A model generated the notes under the pieces. That model worked only from the letters and a program-made list of their open reading frames with translations. It did not search any database and was not told the DNA's origin. From the NCBI RefSeq assembly GCF_014805825.1, contig NZ_CP061941.1, forward strand, positions 3,844,001-3,908,000: DNA of 64,000 nt. The letters run 5' to 3'. Of the stretch, positions 35,830 to 44,394 are shown piece after piece (the stretch's first letter is position 1; every line of letters begins with the position of its first letter). This DNA comes from Marinomonas algicola (lineage in GTDB: Bacteria; Pseudomonadota; Gammaproteobacteria; Pseudomonadales; Marinomonadaceae). A program made the position numbers and the translations under genes.

Positions 35830-36420
35830 TTAATGGACTAGGTTGCTATTTCTCTGTTCTGCATCTAGCTGAACATCATGATGTTCAGAGTACAACATCA
35901 TGGCGGATAATCTCGCGTATTCAACTAACTCAGTCAAATCGGCTTCATTATCATTGCTATCTTCCAAGTCTTGCATGTCTGCTTGCATGGACGATACATT
36001 GGCAAAATCTCTTAGCACTTGTTTCGTTTCTTCAGAAAGATTTTCTTTTCTACCAGACAGACCATAGCCTGCTAAAAAGCCATGTGACCATTGCGCCAGA
36101 GTTAAACCACGCTCACTCAGAGGTGCATCCTCGTCCGCGATCGTTGGAACTAGGCCATAGTCACCATTCTGGAACAAAGTCAGAGTAGCCGTGTACAACT
36201 CAACAATCACCCTGCGACTTGCTTCCTCTTTCCATGAACCAATGTCACAAAATTCAACCACCATAGTCAGCCAATCTTCTAAGGGTAAGCGAACACCAGA
36301 AGCAAGATAGCCACACAATTGACCATGTAGCTCAGCGGGTGAGGCGCTAATGGACTCGGTAACAAATACATCCGCTAATAGATCAAAATCTAACGCGTCT
36401 TTTAATAATTCCGTAGACAT
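35830..36420 (-). CDS. ygfB: YgfB/UPF0149 family protein
   Basis: A 196-residue soluble helical protein of the YgfB family (AELHGQLCGYLASG, LAQWSHGFLAGYGLSGR). In Pseudomonas aeruginosa, from memory, a YgfB homologue modulates AmpD-linked beta-lactam response; a similar role here is only possible. The ATG at 36418-36420 has CAGG well spaced upstream; a TTG 6 nt earlier is less likely. The usual partner zapA and the 6S RNA gene found beside ygfB in other gammaproteobacteria are not next to it. Confidence 0.9.
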   Translation of the reverse strand: MSTELLKDALDFDLLADVFVTESISASPAELHGQLCGYLASGVRLPLEDWLTMVVEFCDIGSWKEEASRRVIVELYTATLTLFQNGDYGLVPTIADEDAPLSERGLTLAQWSHGFLAGYGLSGRKENLSEETKQVLRDFANVSSMQADMQDLEDSNDNEADLTELVEYARLSAMMLYSEHHDVQLDAEQRNSNLVH

Positions 36421-36455
36421 GGACAACCTGCTGTTTCAAAATAAAATAGAAAGTG

Positions 36456-36480
36456 AAAAGCCGCAGTAATAGCGGCTTTT
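36456..36480. terminator. Hairpin between folD and ygfB
   Basis: AAAAGCCGC pairs perfectly with GCGGCTTTT around AGTAATA-type loop bases. It lies 25-49 nt after the folD stop on the minus strand. The T-tail is better on the plus strand (TTTTGTTTTATT) than on the minus strand (TTTTCACTTTC), but folD is the only gene it can serve. Confidence 0.75.
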
Positions 36481-36504
36481 GTTTTATTCGCTAAGCAAAA
36501 GACG

Positions 36505-37347
36505 CTAGCTCAGATGTTTTAGACCCGATTCCAATGTTTGCAGAATCAGGGTATTAATCGTCATCGGACCCACACCACCAGGAACGGGAGTATACGCCGA
36601 GGCTCTATCAACTAGAGGAGCAAGCTCAATATCACCGATGCCTCCAGGGTGGTAGCCCGCATCAACAACAACCGCGCCATCCTTGATCCACTCGGCTTTA
36701 ATGAGCTCAGGTCGACCAACAGCGCCAACAACAACATCGGCTTGCTTAACCAGCTCAGGTAAGTTTTTAGTGCGTGAATGACAAATCGTTACCGTTGCAT
36801 TCGCGTTCAACATCATCATCGCCATTGGCTTACCTAAAATTGGGCTACGTCCGACAACAACGACATGCTTGCCTTCCAAGTCAATGTCATAGTTTTCCAG
36901 CAAGCGCATTATGCCGGCCGGTGTAGCGGCTCCATAAGCAGGCTCTTGCATTGCCATACGACCAAAACCTAAGCAAGTGACACCATCTACGTCTTTATGG
37001 GCGGCAATCGCGTCAAAACATTCACGCTCATCAATTTGTGGCGGAACGGGATGTTGTAGCAAGATACCATGAACATCAGGGTTACTGTTTAACGCTTCGA
37101 TTTGAGACAATAACTCATCCGTCGTAGTGTGCTCAGGCAATTCAATTGCCATGGAGTCCATACCAACGCGACGGCAAGCATTGCCCTTCATTTTAACGTA
37201 TGTTGCAGAAGCTGGATCGCCACCTACAAGTATAGTCGCCAGAATTGGGGTTCCGCCAGTACGACTTTTCAACTCAGCAACTTGTGCTTTCAAACGCGTT
37301 TCAGTTTCGGCGGCACAACGCTTGCCATCAAGAACCAGTGCAGTCAT
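36505..37347 (-). CDS. folD: Bifunctional methylenetetrahydrofolate dehydrogenase/cyclohydrolase FolD
   Basis: Interconverts 5,10-methylene-, methenyl- and 10-formyl-tetrahydrofolate. The 280-residue enzyme shows the catalytic Tyr/Lys segment SATYVKMKGNACRRVGM (about 47-63), VHGILLQHPVP, DVDGVT, the nucleotide-binding VVVGRSPILGKPMAMMML (about 161-178) and the C-terminal PVPGGVGPMTINTLI. The ATG at 37345-37347 is chosen because homologues start about there; 24 upstream codons are open but not conserved. It follows recJ by 84 bp. Confidence 0.97.
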   Translation of the reverse strand: MTALVLDGKRCAAETETRLKAQVAELKSRTGGTPILATILVGGDPASATYVKMKGNACRRVGMDSMAIELPEHTTTDELLSQIEALNSNPDVHGILLQHPVPPQIDERECFDAIAAHKDVDGVTCLGFGRMAMQEPAYGAATPAGIMRLLENYDIDLEGKHVVVVGRSPILGKPMAMMMLNANATVTICHSRTKNLPELVKQADVVVGAVGRPELIKAEWIKDGAVVVDAGYHPGGIGDIELAPLVDRASAYTPVPGGVGPMTINTLILQTLESGLKHLS

Positions 37348-37431
37348 GACAATATAACTCCTGCAAAAAATAAGGTGGATGAATGAGGGATGGACATTAT
37401 AGCGTAAATATCCCCACAACCGCAGCCACTG

Positions 37432-39159
37432 TCACTTAATTGCCTCAATATAATCCACTAATAATTGCAAATTCCTTTGACCTCGAAACTCATTAATTTC
37501 CAGTTTATACACTAACCGGGCTCTATGAGCCGTATTCGGCCACTCTTGTAAATCGATAAAGAAGGCTATCGCGTCTAATAAAAGCTCCGATTTAGGCTCT
37601 TTGATTAACAGTTTTAAATGTTTCTCGCCTACAATTCTCTGCTGTAGAATGTCAAATTCACCGTCGAACACTGGCTCTGGGAAATTCTGTCCCCAAGGCC
37701 CACTGCGGCGAATTAATTCCGCAAAACTTAAACTAAAATCTTCCGGCGCTAAATGACCATCCGTTACAATACGAGCTTCCAGTAAATCTTCACTTACACG
37801 TTCTGTGACAACGTCATTAAAAGCTTTCGAAAATCGTGGATAATCGTCTTCTTTTATACTCATCCCTGCAGCCATCGCATGCCCCCCAAACTTACTTAAT
37901 AGATCAGGAGAACGTTTTGCAATAACGTCTAAAGCATCCCGAATATGCAATCCTGGAATAGAGCGAGCAGAGCCCTTAATAATGCCATTATCGGCTTTAG
38001 CAAAGGCAATAACGGGGCGGTAACACTTATCTTTCATCCGTGAAGCAAGAATTCCTATGACACCCTGATGCCATTCTTCATCATAAAAACAGACGCCATT
38101 TGGGAGATTCGTTTCTTCTAAAAGATCTTGGAGAATAAATTCCGCTTGTGACTTCATATCCGATTCAATACTTTTACGCTCGCGGTTTAATTGATCTAAC
38201 TTTTGCGCAATCGTTTTTGATTGAATAGTACTTTCACTTAATAAACACTCGATACCAATTGACATGTCGTCCAAGCGCCCTGCTGCATTCAACCTTGGGC
38301 CCACTACAAAACCAAGATCGGACGCTTTAATTTGCGTGTAATCTCTCCCACCAATCGTCAACAATTCTAAAATACCAGGTCGCGCAAAACCGGCTTTAAT
38401 CCTTTGGATACCTTGATAAACAAGAACTCTGTTGTTGGCATCTAACGGCACAACATCCGCCACCGTTCCCAAAGCAACTAAGTCCAAATAATCAGCCATT
38501 TTTGGCTCTTTAATATGTTGGGAACTAAACCATTGTCGAGCACTCAACTCCGCCCTCAACATACTCATCAAATAAAAAACAACACCCACACCCGCCATTG
38601 CTTTACTAACAAAATCACAACCAACTTGATTGGGGTTAACAATGGCATCGGCATCGGGAATATCATCGCCAGGTAGGTGGTGGTCCGTGACGACGACTTT
38701 CATACCTAACGATTTCGCCATAGCCACCCCGTCCATGCTGGAGATGCCGTTATCCACCGTCATTAAAACGTCCGGTTGACGCTGAGCCGCCACGGCCACT
38801 ATTTCAGGCGTCAACCCATAACCGAACTCAAATCGATTTGGCACTAAGTAGTCAGGGTCAATCGCTCCCATTGCCTCCAGAGCAAGAATCCCAAGTGCGG
38901 TACTGGTTGCGCCATCCGCATCAAAATCTCCAACAATGAGAATGCGTTCACCCGCTTCAATTGCATCTGCCAGAATACCCGCCGCCGCCGCCACCCCTTT
39001 AAGAGGCTCAGGTCGTAACAACGACTGCAGACGATAACCTAGCTCCTCATCTGACCTGACACCTCGGGAATACAAAATCCTTTGCAGAGTAAGCGGGTAT
39101 TGCGTTGAGAATGCGACAAATGATGACTCACTTTGGCGCCGCTTAATGTGTTTCTTCAT
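37432..39159 (-). CDS. recJ: Single-stranded-DNA exonuclease RecJ
   Basis: 5'-3' ssDNA exonuclease used in recombination, base excision and mismatch repair. The 575-residue protein carries DHH-family motifs: VGDFDADGATST (about 76-87), MTVDNGIS, VTDHHLPG (DHH at 159-161) and, in the DHHA1 part, GRLDDM and SRMKDKCYRPV followed by KFGGHAMAAGMSI. The C-terminal OB domain is present. Length agrees with E. coli RecJ (577). It is probably cotranscribed with folD and is divergent from the candidate small RNA. Confidence 0.97.
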   Translation of the reverse strand: MKKHIKRRQSESSFVAFSTQYPLTLQRILYSRGVRSDEELGYRLQSLLRPEPLKGVAAAAGILADAIEAGERILIVGDFDADGATSTALGILALEAMGAIDPDYLVPNRFEFGYGLTPEIVAVAAQRQPDVLMTVDNGISSMDGVAMAKSLGMKVVVTDHHLPGDDIPDADAIVNPNQVGCDFVSKAMAGVGVVFYLMSMLRAELSARQWFSSQHIKEPKMADYLDLVALGTVADVVPLDANNRVLVYQGIQRIKAGFARPGILELLTIGGRDYTQIKASDLGFVVGPRLNAAGRLDDMSIGIECLLSESTIQSKTIAQKLDQLNRERKSIESDMKSQAEFILQDLLEETNLPNGVCFYDEEWHQGVIGILASRMKDKCYRPVIAFAKADNGIIKGSARSIPGLHIRDALDVIAKRSPDLLSKFGGHAMAAGMSIKEDDYPRFSKAFNDVVTERVSEDLLEARIVTDGHLAPEDFSLSFAELIRRSGPWGQNFPEPVFDGEFDILQQRIVGEKHLKLLIKEPKSELLLDAIAFFIDLQEWPNTAHRARLVYKLEINEFRGQRNLQLLVDYIEAIK

Positions 39160-39262
39160 TATTTTTACCGCCTAAGGCCCTAAGGATGAAATCTAAAGCA
39201 AGATACGACAACACTACTCTACGATTACAACGCATAAAACTGGCCAAAAAAACGTGATTAAT

Positions 39263-39291
39263 TTGACAAAAGCTCTCGAGAGCTTTAACTT
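39263..39291 (+). promoter_or_regulatory. Candidate promoter with palindromic spacer
   Basis: A consensus -35 TTGACA (39263-39268) is followed by 17 nt and TAACTT (39286-39291, only a partial -10). The spacer is almost exactly the perfect 18-bp palindrome AAAGCTCTCGAGAGCTTT (39269-39286). A dimeric regulator bound to it would sit between the two hexamers. No protein gene with a ribosome site begins just downstream. Confidence 0.45.
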
Positions 39292-39297
39292 GGATGT

Positions 39298-39387
39298 CCT
39301 ACGCAGAGTCTGCAGTTTAGATTGTAGTTTCCTGTGTATACCTCTAGCCCGTATTTCGAGATTTATTTCGACTTGCGGGTTTTTTTA
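39298..39387 (+). ncRNA. Candidate small regulatory RNA
   Basis: A transcript from the promoter at 39263-39291 would begin near 39298 and run about 90 nt to an intrinsic terminator. The terminator is CCCG (39348-39351) pairing with CGGG (39376-39379), with inner TCGA/TCGA pairing, then seven T (39380-39386). Upstream a short GCAG-AGT-CTGC hairpin occurs (39303-39313). A long unpaired AU-rich stretch between the hairpins could base-pair with targets or bind Hfq. The region lies between divergent recJ and convergent rsmE and has no ribosome site. I do not recognise the family. Confidence 0.4.
39348..39387 (+). terminator. Intrinsic terminator of the candidate small RNA
   Basis: A CCCG/CGGG outer stem and a TCGA/TCGA inner stem are followed by T7 on the plus strand. 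No annotated plus-strand gene ends upstream of it, which is the main argument that a short transcript exists here. Confidence 0.6.
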
Positions 39388-39412
39388 TTGGCACTTATTC
39401 TATCCAACTCTT

Positions 39413-39562
39413 ATGGTATTAAAAACACTATTTACGGCTCTCGGTTTATTTCTGATCAGCCTTGGTATCCACAATGAAAGCCTTATAGACCTTCTTTTAG
39501 GCTCCACTTTTTTTATTTTCTCCGCTTACGACTTATATCGCCGTATCAAAAAACGAAACTAG
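39413..39562 (+). CDS. Possible small membrane protein
   Basis: A 49-residue open frame starting MVLKTLFTALGLFLISLGI with two hydrophobic stretches (about 4-19 and 23-41) and a basic tail RRIKKRN. This layout is common in small two-helix membrane proteins. No good ribosome site precedes the ATG. The frame is open further upstream to 39254, but that part runs through the candidate small RNA and its terminator. It overlaps the rsmE stop by 4 bp, converging. The function is unknown and coding status is uncertain. Confidence 0.35.
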   Translation: MVLKTLFTALGLFLISLGIHNESLIDLLLGSTFFIFSAYDLYRRIKKRN

Positions 39563-40275
39563 AGCCCTGCAGGATAAAGTCGAGCTAAAAGGGTTGGCAC
39601 AACCGTTTCTACTTTTAAAATCCGATCGCCTAGATGAACTTGATCAAAGCCTGCTTCACTCCACTTATCAACTTCAAATTCATTCCACCCGCCTTCTGGA
39701 CCAATAGCGAGTACAGAGCTCTCTGTCAAAGCAACAGGACAAACATTTGCATTATAAGGGTGAGCTAACAAACAGCGTTTGCCAACCACCATTTGTGGAA
39801 TCATATCTTCTACAAATGGTTTGAAGCGTGGCATCAATTGCAAAGAAGGCAGCAAAGTATCTTTAGCTTGCTCCAAACCTTCTCTTAAAATTTCTTGTAA
39901 GTTTTCATAAGCTAAAACGGGAGATTGCCAATAACTTTTTTCTACTTTCGCTGAATTGACAATCACAATATCCTTAACCCCCATACTGGTTACGTTCAAC
40001 AAGGTTCTTTTCAACATATTTGGACGAGGTAAGGCTAACACTAGGGTTAAAGGAATTGGCTTAGGCGGGTCTTGATTTAATGATAAGATCCGAATAGCAG
40101 CCGCTTCATGACCTAAATATTCTCCATAGCCCATTTTCCCATTGAGCAACCCCATTCGTATGCGCTCACCGGCTTGCATTTTAATAACCTCATGGATATG
40201 TTTTGACTGCCTTGAAGTTAATCGCACAAGTTCATCATTAACTCTTTGCTCATTATCAAATAGAACAATATTCAA
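39559..40275 (-). CDS. rsmE: 16S rRNA (uracil1498-N3)-methyltransferase RsmE
   Basis: SPOUT-class methyltransferase making m3U1498 in 16S rRNA. The 238-residue protein has an N-terminal PUA-like domain (about 1-75: NIVLFDNEQ, SKHIHEVIKMQAGE) and a trefoil-knot domain with LAIGPEGGWNEFEVDKW and LGDRILKVETVVPTLLAR near the C-terminus. The frame is open up to 40350, but that stretch contains the thrC terminator. I therefore place the start at TTG 40273-40275, with GAGA about 10 nt upstream, which matches the family N-terminus. Confidence 0.88.
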   Translation of the reverse strand: MNIVLFDNEQRVNDELVRLTSRQSKHIHEVIKMQAGERIRMGLLNGKMGYGEYLGHEAAAIRILSLNQDPPKPIPLTLVLALPRPNMLKRTLLNVTSMGVKDIVIVNSAKVEKSYWQSPVLAYENLQEILREGLEQAKDTLLPSLQLMPRFKPFVEDMIPQMVVGKRCLLAHPYNANVCPVALTESSVLAIGPEGGWNEFEVDKWSEAGFDQVHLGDRILKVETVVPTLLARLYPAGL

Positions 40276-40330
40276 ACTACGTTTCTCATCTAAAATGACA
40301 CTTTTTATCCAGTCTACACACGACTCTAGC

Positions 40331-40376
40331 CATAAAAAAACAAACGGCAAGTTACTTTGTCGGTAACTTGCCGTTT
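40331..40376 (-). terminator. Intrinsic terminator of hom-thrC
   Basis: A 14-bp perfect stem (AAACGGCAAGTTAC and its complement, 7-nt loop) lies 31 nt after the thrC stop and is followed on the minus strand by T7. It excludes the open frame 5' of rsmE from being coding. Confidence 0.95.
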
Positions 40377-40406
40377 GGCAGAGCGTGAGCCGTTTATCGC
40401 TTTGAT

Positions 40407-41792
40407 CTACAGCTTTGCTGTAACAAAGTTTTGAACCGCTTTCAAATCATTATCAAGCACATCATAAGACTCTTCTCTTTCGAACAAGTCTTTCATGTGA
40501 TCAGGCAGAACTGGAGACACACATCCAGCCTTTTCGACCGCTTCAGGGAATTTCACTGGGTGTGCGGTCGCCAAGGTAATCATAGGAATGGATTTATCTT
40601 TCCAACAAGCACGAGCCGCATCTAAACCGATCGCCGTGTGCGGATCTAGCAAGTATTGAGTGTCATCGAATACTTGTTTAATCACATCACATGTACGGCT
40701 GTCATCCACTTTGTAACTATCAAAATGACGCTTAACAAACGACCAAGCGTCATCATTCAGAGAAACGTCACCGGCATTAAATCGTGTCATCAAATCATCA
40801 ATTTCAGCACCATCACGGCCATGAGCATCAAACAATAATCGCTCAAAGTTACTCGAAACCATAATATCCATACTAGGGGACAAGGTAACATTCAGCGATT
40901 GACGACTCATGTCATTTTCTGAAATCACACGATGAAGAATGTCATTTTGATTCGTTGCAACCACAAGCTGATCAATGGGCAATCCCATCTTTTTCGCCAG
41001 ATAACCCGCAAAAATATCGCCAAAATTCCCTGTCGGCACAGAAAAAGAAACCTTTCGATCCGGCGCACCAACAGAAAGAGCAGAGGAAAAGTAGTAAACG
41101 ATTTGAGCCATAATGCGAGCCCAGTTAATCGAATTCACAGCACCAAGCTTAGCGCCCTGTAAAAAGGACTGATCGGCGAAACTGTTTTTAACCATACCTT
41201 GGCAATCATCAAAATTACCTTTAACGGCCATATTGAAAACATTGTCATCAATGATCGTCGTCATCTGACGTCGCTGAACTTCCGATACTCTTTCATAAGG
41301 ATGAAGAATAAAAATTTTCAAATGATCAGAATGGCGACACCCTTCAATAGCGGCTGACCCGGTGTCACCCGATGTGGCGCCTAAAATCACCAATTTTTCT
41401 TGGCGTTTTGTCAGCACATAATCCATCAAGCGACCGAGCAACTGCAGAGCAAAATCTTTAAATGCTAGTGTCGGACCACGAAACAACTCAAGGATCCATT
41501 CATTTGTATCGGTTTGCACCATTGGTGCAATAGAGGAATGATTGAAGCCTGAGTAAGCATCGTTAATCATCTCTTTAAATGCATCCGCTGGAATATCACC
41601 TTCAACAAATGGGTACATTATATTGAATGCTAATTCCTGATAGCTTAGTCCAGACCAAGAAGCAATTTCCTCTCGAGAGAAGGTTGGCAGTGTTTCGGGC
41701 ACATATAACCCACCATCACTCGCCAATCCTGCCAATAATACATCGCCAAAAGAAAGCGCTGGCGCTTTTCCTCTAGTAGAAATATATTTCAT
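40407..41792 (-). CDS. thrC: Threonine synthase ThrC
   Basis: PLP enzyme converting O-phospho-L-homoserine to threonine. The 461-residue protein begins MKYISTRGKAPALSF and has the PLP lysine in GPTLAFKDFALQLLGR (about 112), plus LGATSGDTGSAAIEG (about 138-152) for phosphate binding. Length fits the long proteobacterial class. It follows hom by 9 bp and ends at a strong terminator. No threonine/isoleucine leader-peptide attenuator is visible upstream of the operon. Confidence 0.97.
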   Translation of the reverse strand: MKYISTRGKAPALSFGDVLLAGLASDGGLYVPETLPTFSREEIASWSGLSYQELAFNIMYPFVEGDIPADAFKEMINDAYSGFNHSSIAPMVQTDTNEWILELFRGPTLAFKDFALQLLGRLMDYVLTKRQEKLVILGATSGDTGSAAIEGCRHSDHLKIFILHPYERVSEVQRRQMTTIIDDNVFNMAVKGNFDDCQGMVKNSFADQSFLQGAKLGAVNSINWARIMAQIVYYFSSALSVGAPDRKVSFSVPTGNFGDIFAGYLAKKMGLPIDQLVVATNQNDILHRVISENDMSRQSLNVTLSPSMDIMVSSNFERLLFDAHGRDGAEIDDLMTRFNAGDVSLNDDAWSFVKRHFDSYKVDDSRTCDVIKQVFDDTQYLLDPHTAIGLDAARACWKDKSIPMITLATAHPVKFPEAVEKAGCVSPVLPDHMKDLFEREESYDVLDNDLKAVQNFVTAKL

Positions 41793-41801
41793 AACCGTTT
41801 C

Positions 41802-43103
41802 CTACACTAAATGCTCTACACGAATACGTTGTACTTTACCTGATATTTCAGATAAAGCTTCAATTTCAGAAATCGCGGCGTTCATATTGCGTTCCTTCAC
41901 AATGTGGGTCATCACGACCAGAGGAACCAAGTCACTACCTTCTCGTTCTCGCTGAATCAAAGACTCAATACTGATACCATTCTTAGATAAAATTTGAGTA
42001 ATATTAGCCAATACACCGGCCTTATCTTCAATACTCATATTTAAAAAGTAGCCACTTTCTATTTCTTCAACAGACAGCACCTGTAGATCAGACAAGGAAT
42101 TTGCTTGGAATGCCAAATGAGGCACACGATTGTCAGGGTCAGCCGTTAACGTTCTTGCCACATCGATCACATCAGCCACAACAGATGAACCCGTTGGCAA
42201 ACCGCCTGCGCCTGCGCCATAAGTTAATGTTGGACCCACAGCATCTCCTTTAACCATAACAGCGTTCATTACCCCATTCACATTGGCTAACAATTGCTTC
42301 TTAGAGATCAACGTTGGGTGCACGCGTAATTCAATTCCCTGCTCTGTACGACGAGAAATACCTAAGTGTTTTATGCTATAGCCAAGATCATTTGCAAAAC
42401 CAACATCTTCAGCGGTAATGTTGCTAATACCCTCGGTATAGGTTTTTTCGAACTGAAGCGGAATACCGAACGCAATAGAAGCCAATATTGTTAACTTGTG
42501 CGCCGCATCAATACCTTCAACATCAAAAGTAGGGTCGGCTTCAGCATAACCTAACGCTTGAGCTTCGGCTAACACATCAGAAAATGGGCGATTTTTTTCA
42601 CTCATTTCGGTCATGATAAAGTTGCCAGTACCGTTAATAATACCAGCCAACCAATCAATACGGTTCGCCGACAAGCCTTCTCTTAATGTTTTAATAATTG
42701 GGATACCACCGGCAACGGCGGCTTCAAACGCAACCATGACCCCTTTTTCTTGCGCTCTAGCAAAAATTTCATTGCCGTGAACCGCAATTAAAGCTTTGTT
42801 TGCCGTAACAACATGTTTCCCATTTTCAATGGCTTGCAATACTAACTCTTTGGCCATTGTTGTGCCGCCAATTAGTTCAATCACAATGTCAATTTCAGGA
42901 TTAGCAACCACATCAAAAATGTCGCGAGTCACATCGACACCCGTTAAGTCACACATATCATTATCACGACGAGCACCCACTTGCTCAATAACAATACTAC
43001 GACCAACGCGACGTGTAATTTCTTCCGCGTTATTTCGAAGGATATTAAAGCTACCAGAACCTACAGTTCCTAACCCACAAATGCCGACTTTTACCGGTTT
43101 CAA
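41802..43103 (-). CDS. hom: Homoserine dehydrogenase Hom
   Basis: NAD(P)H-dependent reduction of aspartate semialdehyde to homoserine. The 433-residue enzyme has GICGLGTVGSG (about 7-17), a catalytic domain with VTANKALIAVHG and GGIPIIKTLREGL, the signature GIINGTGNFIMTEM-like stretch at about 155, and a C-terminal ACT domain (about 350-430: GVLANITQILSKNGISIESLIQRE) for threonine feedback. It is the monofunctional form, matching the separate lysC. It forms an operon with thrC. Confidence 0.97.
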   Translation of the reverse strand: MKPVKVGICGLGTVGSGSFNILRNNAEEITRRVGRSIVIEQVGARRDNDMCDLTGVDVTRDIFDVVANPEIDIVIELIGGTTMAKELVLQAIENGKHVVTANKALIAVHGNEIFARAQEKGVMVAFEAAVAGGIPIIKTLREGLSANRIDWLAGIINGTGNFIMTEMSEKNRPFSDVLAEAQALGYAEADPTFDVEGIDAAHKLTILASIAFGIPLQFEKTYTEGISNITAEDVGFANDLGYSIKHLGISRRTEQGIELRVHPTLISKKQLLANVNGVMNAVMVKGDAVGPTLTYGAGAGGLPTGSSVVADVIDVARTLTADPDNRVPHLAFQANSLSDLQVLSVEEIESGYFLNMSIEDKAGVLANITQILSKNGISIESLIQREREGSDLVPLVVMTHIVKERNMNAAISEIEALSEISGKVQRIRVEHLV

Positions 43104-43252
43104 AATAGTACCCCACAGAAATTCATAAAAAATAATTCAAATTGATTGAATCTCAAACAAATTGATTAAAAACATTATACCGTCAGTAAAGTCAAAACCT
43201 AAAGCCGAGTTACCCTGATAAAGCCAACTTATTAGATTATTTTAAGCTTTAT

Positions 43253-43972
43253 TTATAAACCAAGCTCTTTAGCCAGTTCATCGGCCGGCAAATAACCCGG
43301 AATAAACTTGCCATTGTTTAATATAATACTTGGTGTTCCACGAACCCCAACCGCTTTACCTAGCTGATATTGCTGAGCGACTGGATTAGTGCAATTGGAT
43401 TGAGGGACCACTTTTCCAAGCTTGGCTTCTGTCATCCACTTCTGCGGATCATCAGAACACCAAATGCTAACCAATTTTGCGTGCGCTTCAGAGCCAGTAC
43501 CAGCACGAGGAAAACCTAAATAACGAACAGTAATGCCCATCTCATTTAACTTAGGCACCTCTTTATGCAGCATACGGCAATACCCACAATCCACATCGGT
43601 AAAAACGGAAATATGCGCTTTTTCTTCACCTTTAGCCGCATAAACCACCATGTTATCAAGTGGCATACTCTCAACCTGTTGCAACTGTGCTAATTCAGTT
43701 TCATTGGTAATACCATCACTTTCAATACGGTAAACATCTCCAGCAATAAAAGACTTACCGTCGGCGCTCACATGCAACACAGGGCCGCCATCCAAAGAAA
43801 CAACATATAACCCCGTGCCTTTGTGCAATTCAATCGATTGAATAGCGTATTGAGGTATTGCCGCTTGAATAGAGGAACGAACAAGATCTTCTGGCGCAGA
43901 AAATACAGAAGTGGACACGACAGCCGCGCCCAAAATAAGCATCGAGTATGCTTTTGAGATTAGGTATTTCAT
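43253..43972 (-). CDS. dsbC: Thiol:disulfide interchange protein DsbC
   Basis: Periplasmic disulfide isomerase/chaperone kept reduced by DsbD. The 239-residue precursor has a signal peptide (cleavage near SVFSA-PED, about residue 26), an N-terminal dimerisation domain (about 27-85), and a thioredoxin fold with the active site DVDCGYCRMLH (about 125-135) and the cis-Pro loop GVRGTPSIIL (about 209-218). A second Cys pair (SIWCSDD, QSNCTNP) fits DsbC. It is monocistronic; xerD, often next to dsbC, is absent. Confidence 0.95.
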   Translation of the reverse strand: MKYLISKAYSMLILGAAVVSTSVFSAPEDLVRSSIQAAIPQYAIQSIELHKGTGLYVVSLDGGPVLHVSADGKSFIAGDVYRIESDGITNETELAQLQQVESMPLDNMVVYAAKGEEKAHISVFTDVDCGYCRMLHKEVPKLNEMGITVRYLGFPRAGTGSEAHAKLVSIWCSDDPQKWMTEAKLGKVVPQSNCTNPVAQQYQLGKAVGVRGTPSIILNNGKFIPGYLPADELAKELGL

Positions 43973-44394
43973 AAACGTCCTATTTTAAAACAAAAGTTAG
44001 GTATCATTAGGCCATAAAATAAGAAGTAAGTTCCATAAAAAAGGCCAACTAAGCTGATTTATATAATTTTATAAGCACAAAAATAATGAGAAAATGATTC
44101 ATTGAGAACAATACAAAACAGATAAGCGAGCGAACCGATACGTTACTCACCGTTGTAACCATTCCGCCTAGCTTCACGACTACAATCAACATTGAACTAA
44201 AAAATGAAACCAGCGAAAAAGTCACTTAAGTTTAAATGAAATTGAAATTATAATAATTAGTAGGAAAAACGGAAAAGAGGCGCATTAATCACCCTCTTTT
44301 GGTGTGTACTTAATCCAGTTAATCTACTAAAGTATAACATTGCTTTTGCTTAATCGTTTTTGCTTAATCATTTTTATTTAAAAGGTCTTTTAGT
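43973..44394. other. Non-coding AT-rich gap between dsbC and a small unknown gene
   Basis: About 420 bp without a credible gene. A hairpin AAAAGAGG/CCTCTTTT with a 12-nt loop lies at 44273-44300. The 12-mer TTTTGCTTAATC is repeated in tandem at 44344-44355 and 44358-44369, 25 bp before the ATG of the next gene; the 14-bp period is not a helical turn. The hairpin may be an old terminator and the repeat a possible regulator site. No RNA gene is recognised. Confidence 0.45.

Noticed and set aside
36421..37419. 6S RNA (ssrS) expected near ygfB
   Set aside because: The ygfB neighbourhood here leads into folD and recJ; there is no zapA and no sequence able to form the long 6S bubble structure.
39254..39562. 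A 102-residue protein read from GTG 39254
   Set aside because: It would run through a consensus promoter palindrome and an intrinsic terminator with T7, with no ribosome site; only the last 49 codons look protein-like.
43104..43252. Threonine leader-peptide attenuator upstream of hom-thrC
   Set aside because: No short frame rich in Thr/Ile codons followed by alternative hairpins is visible.
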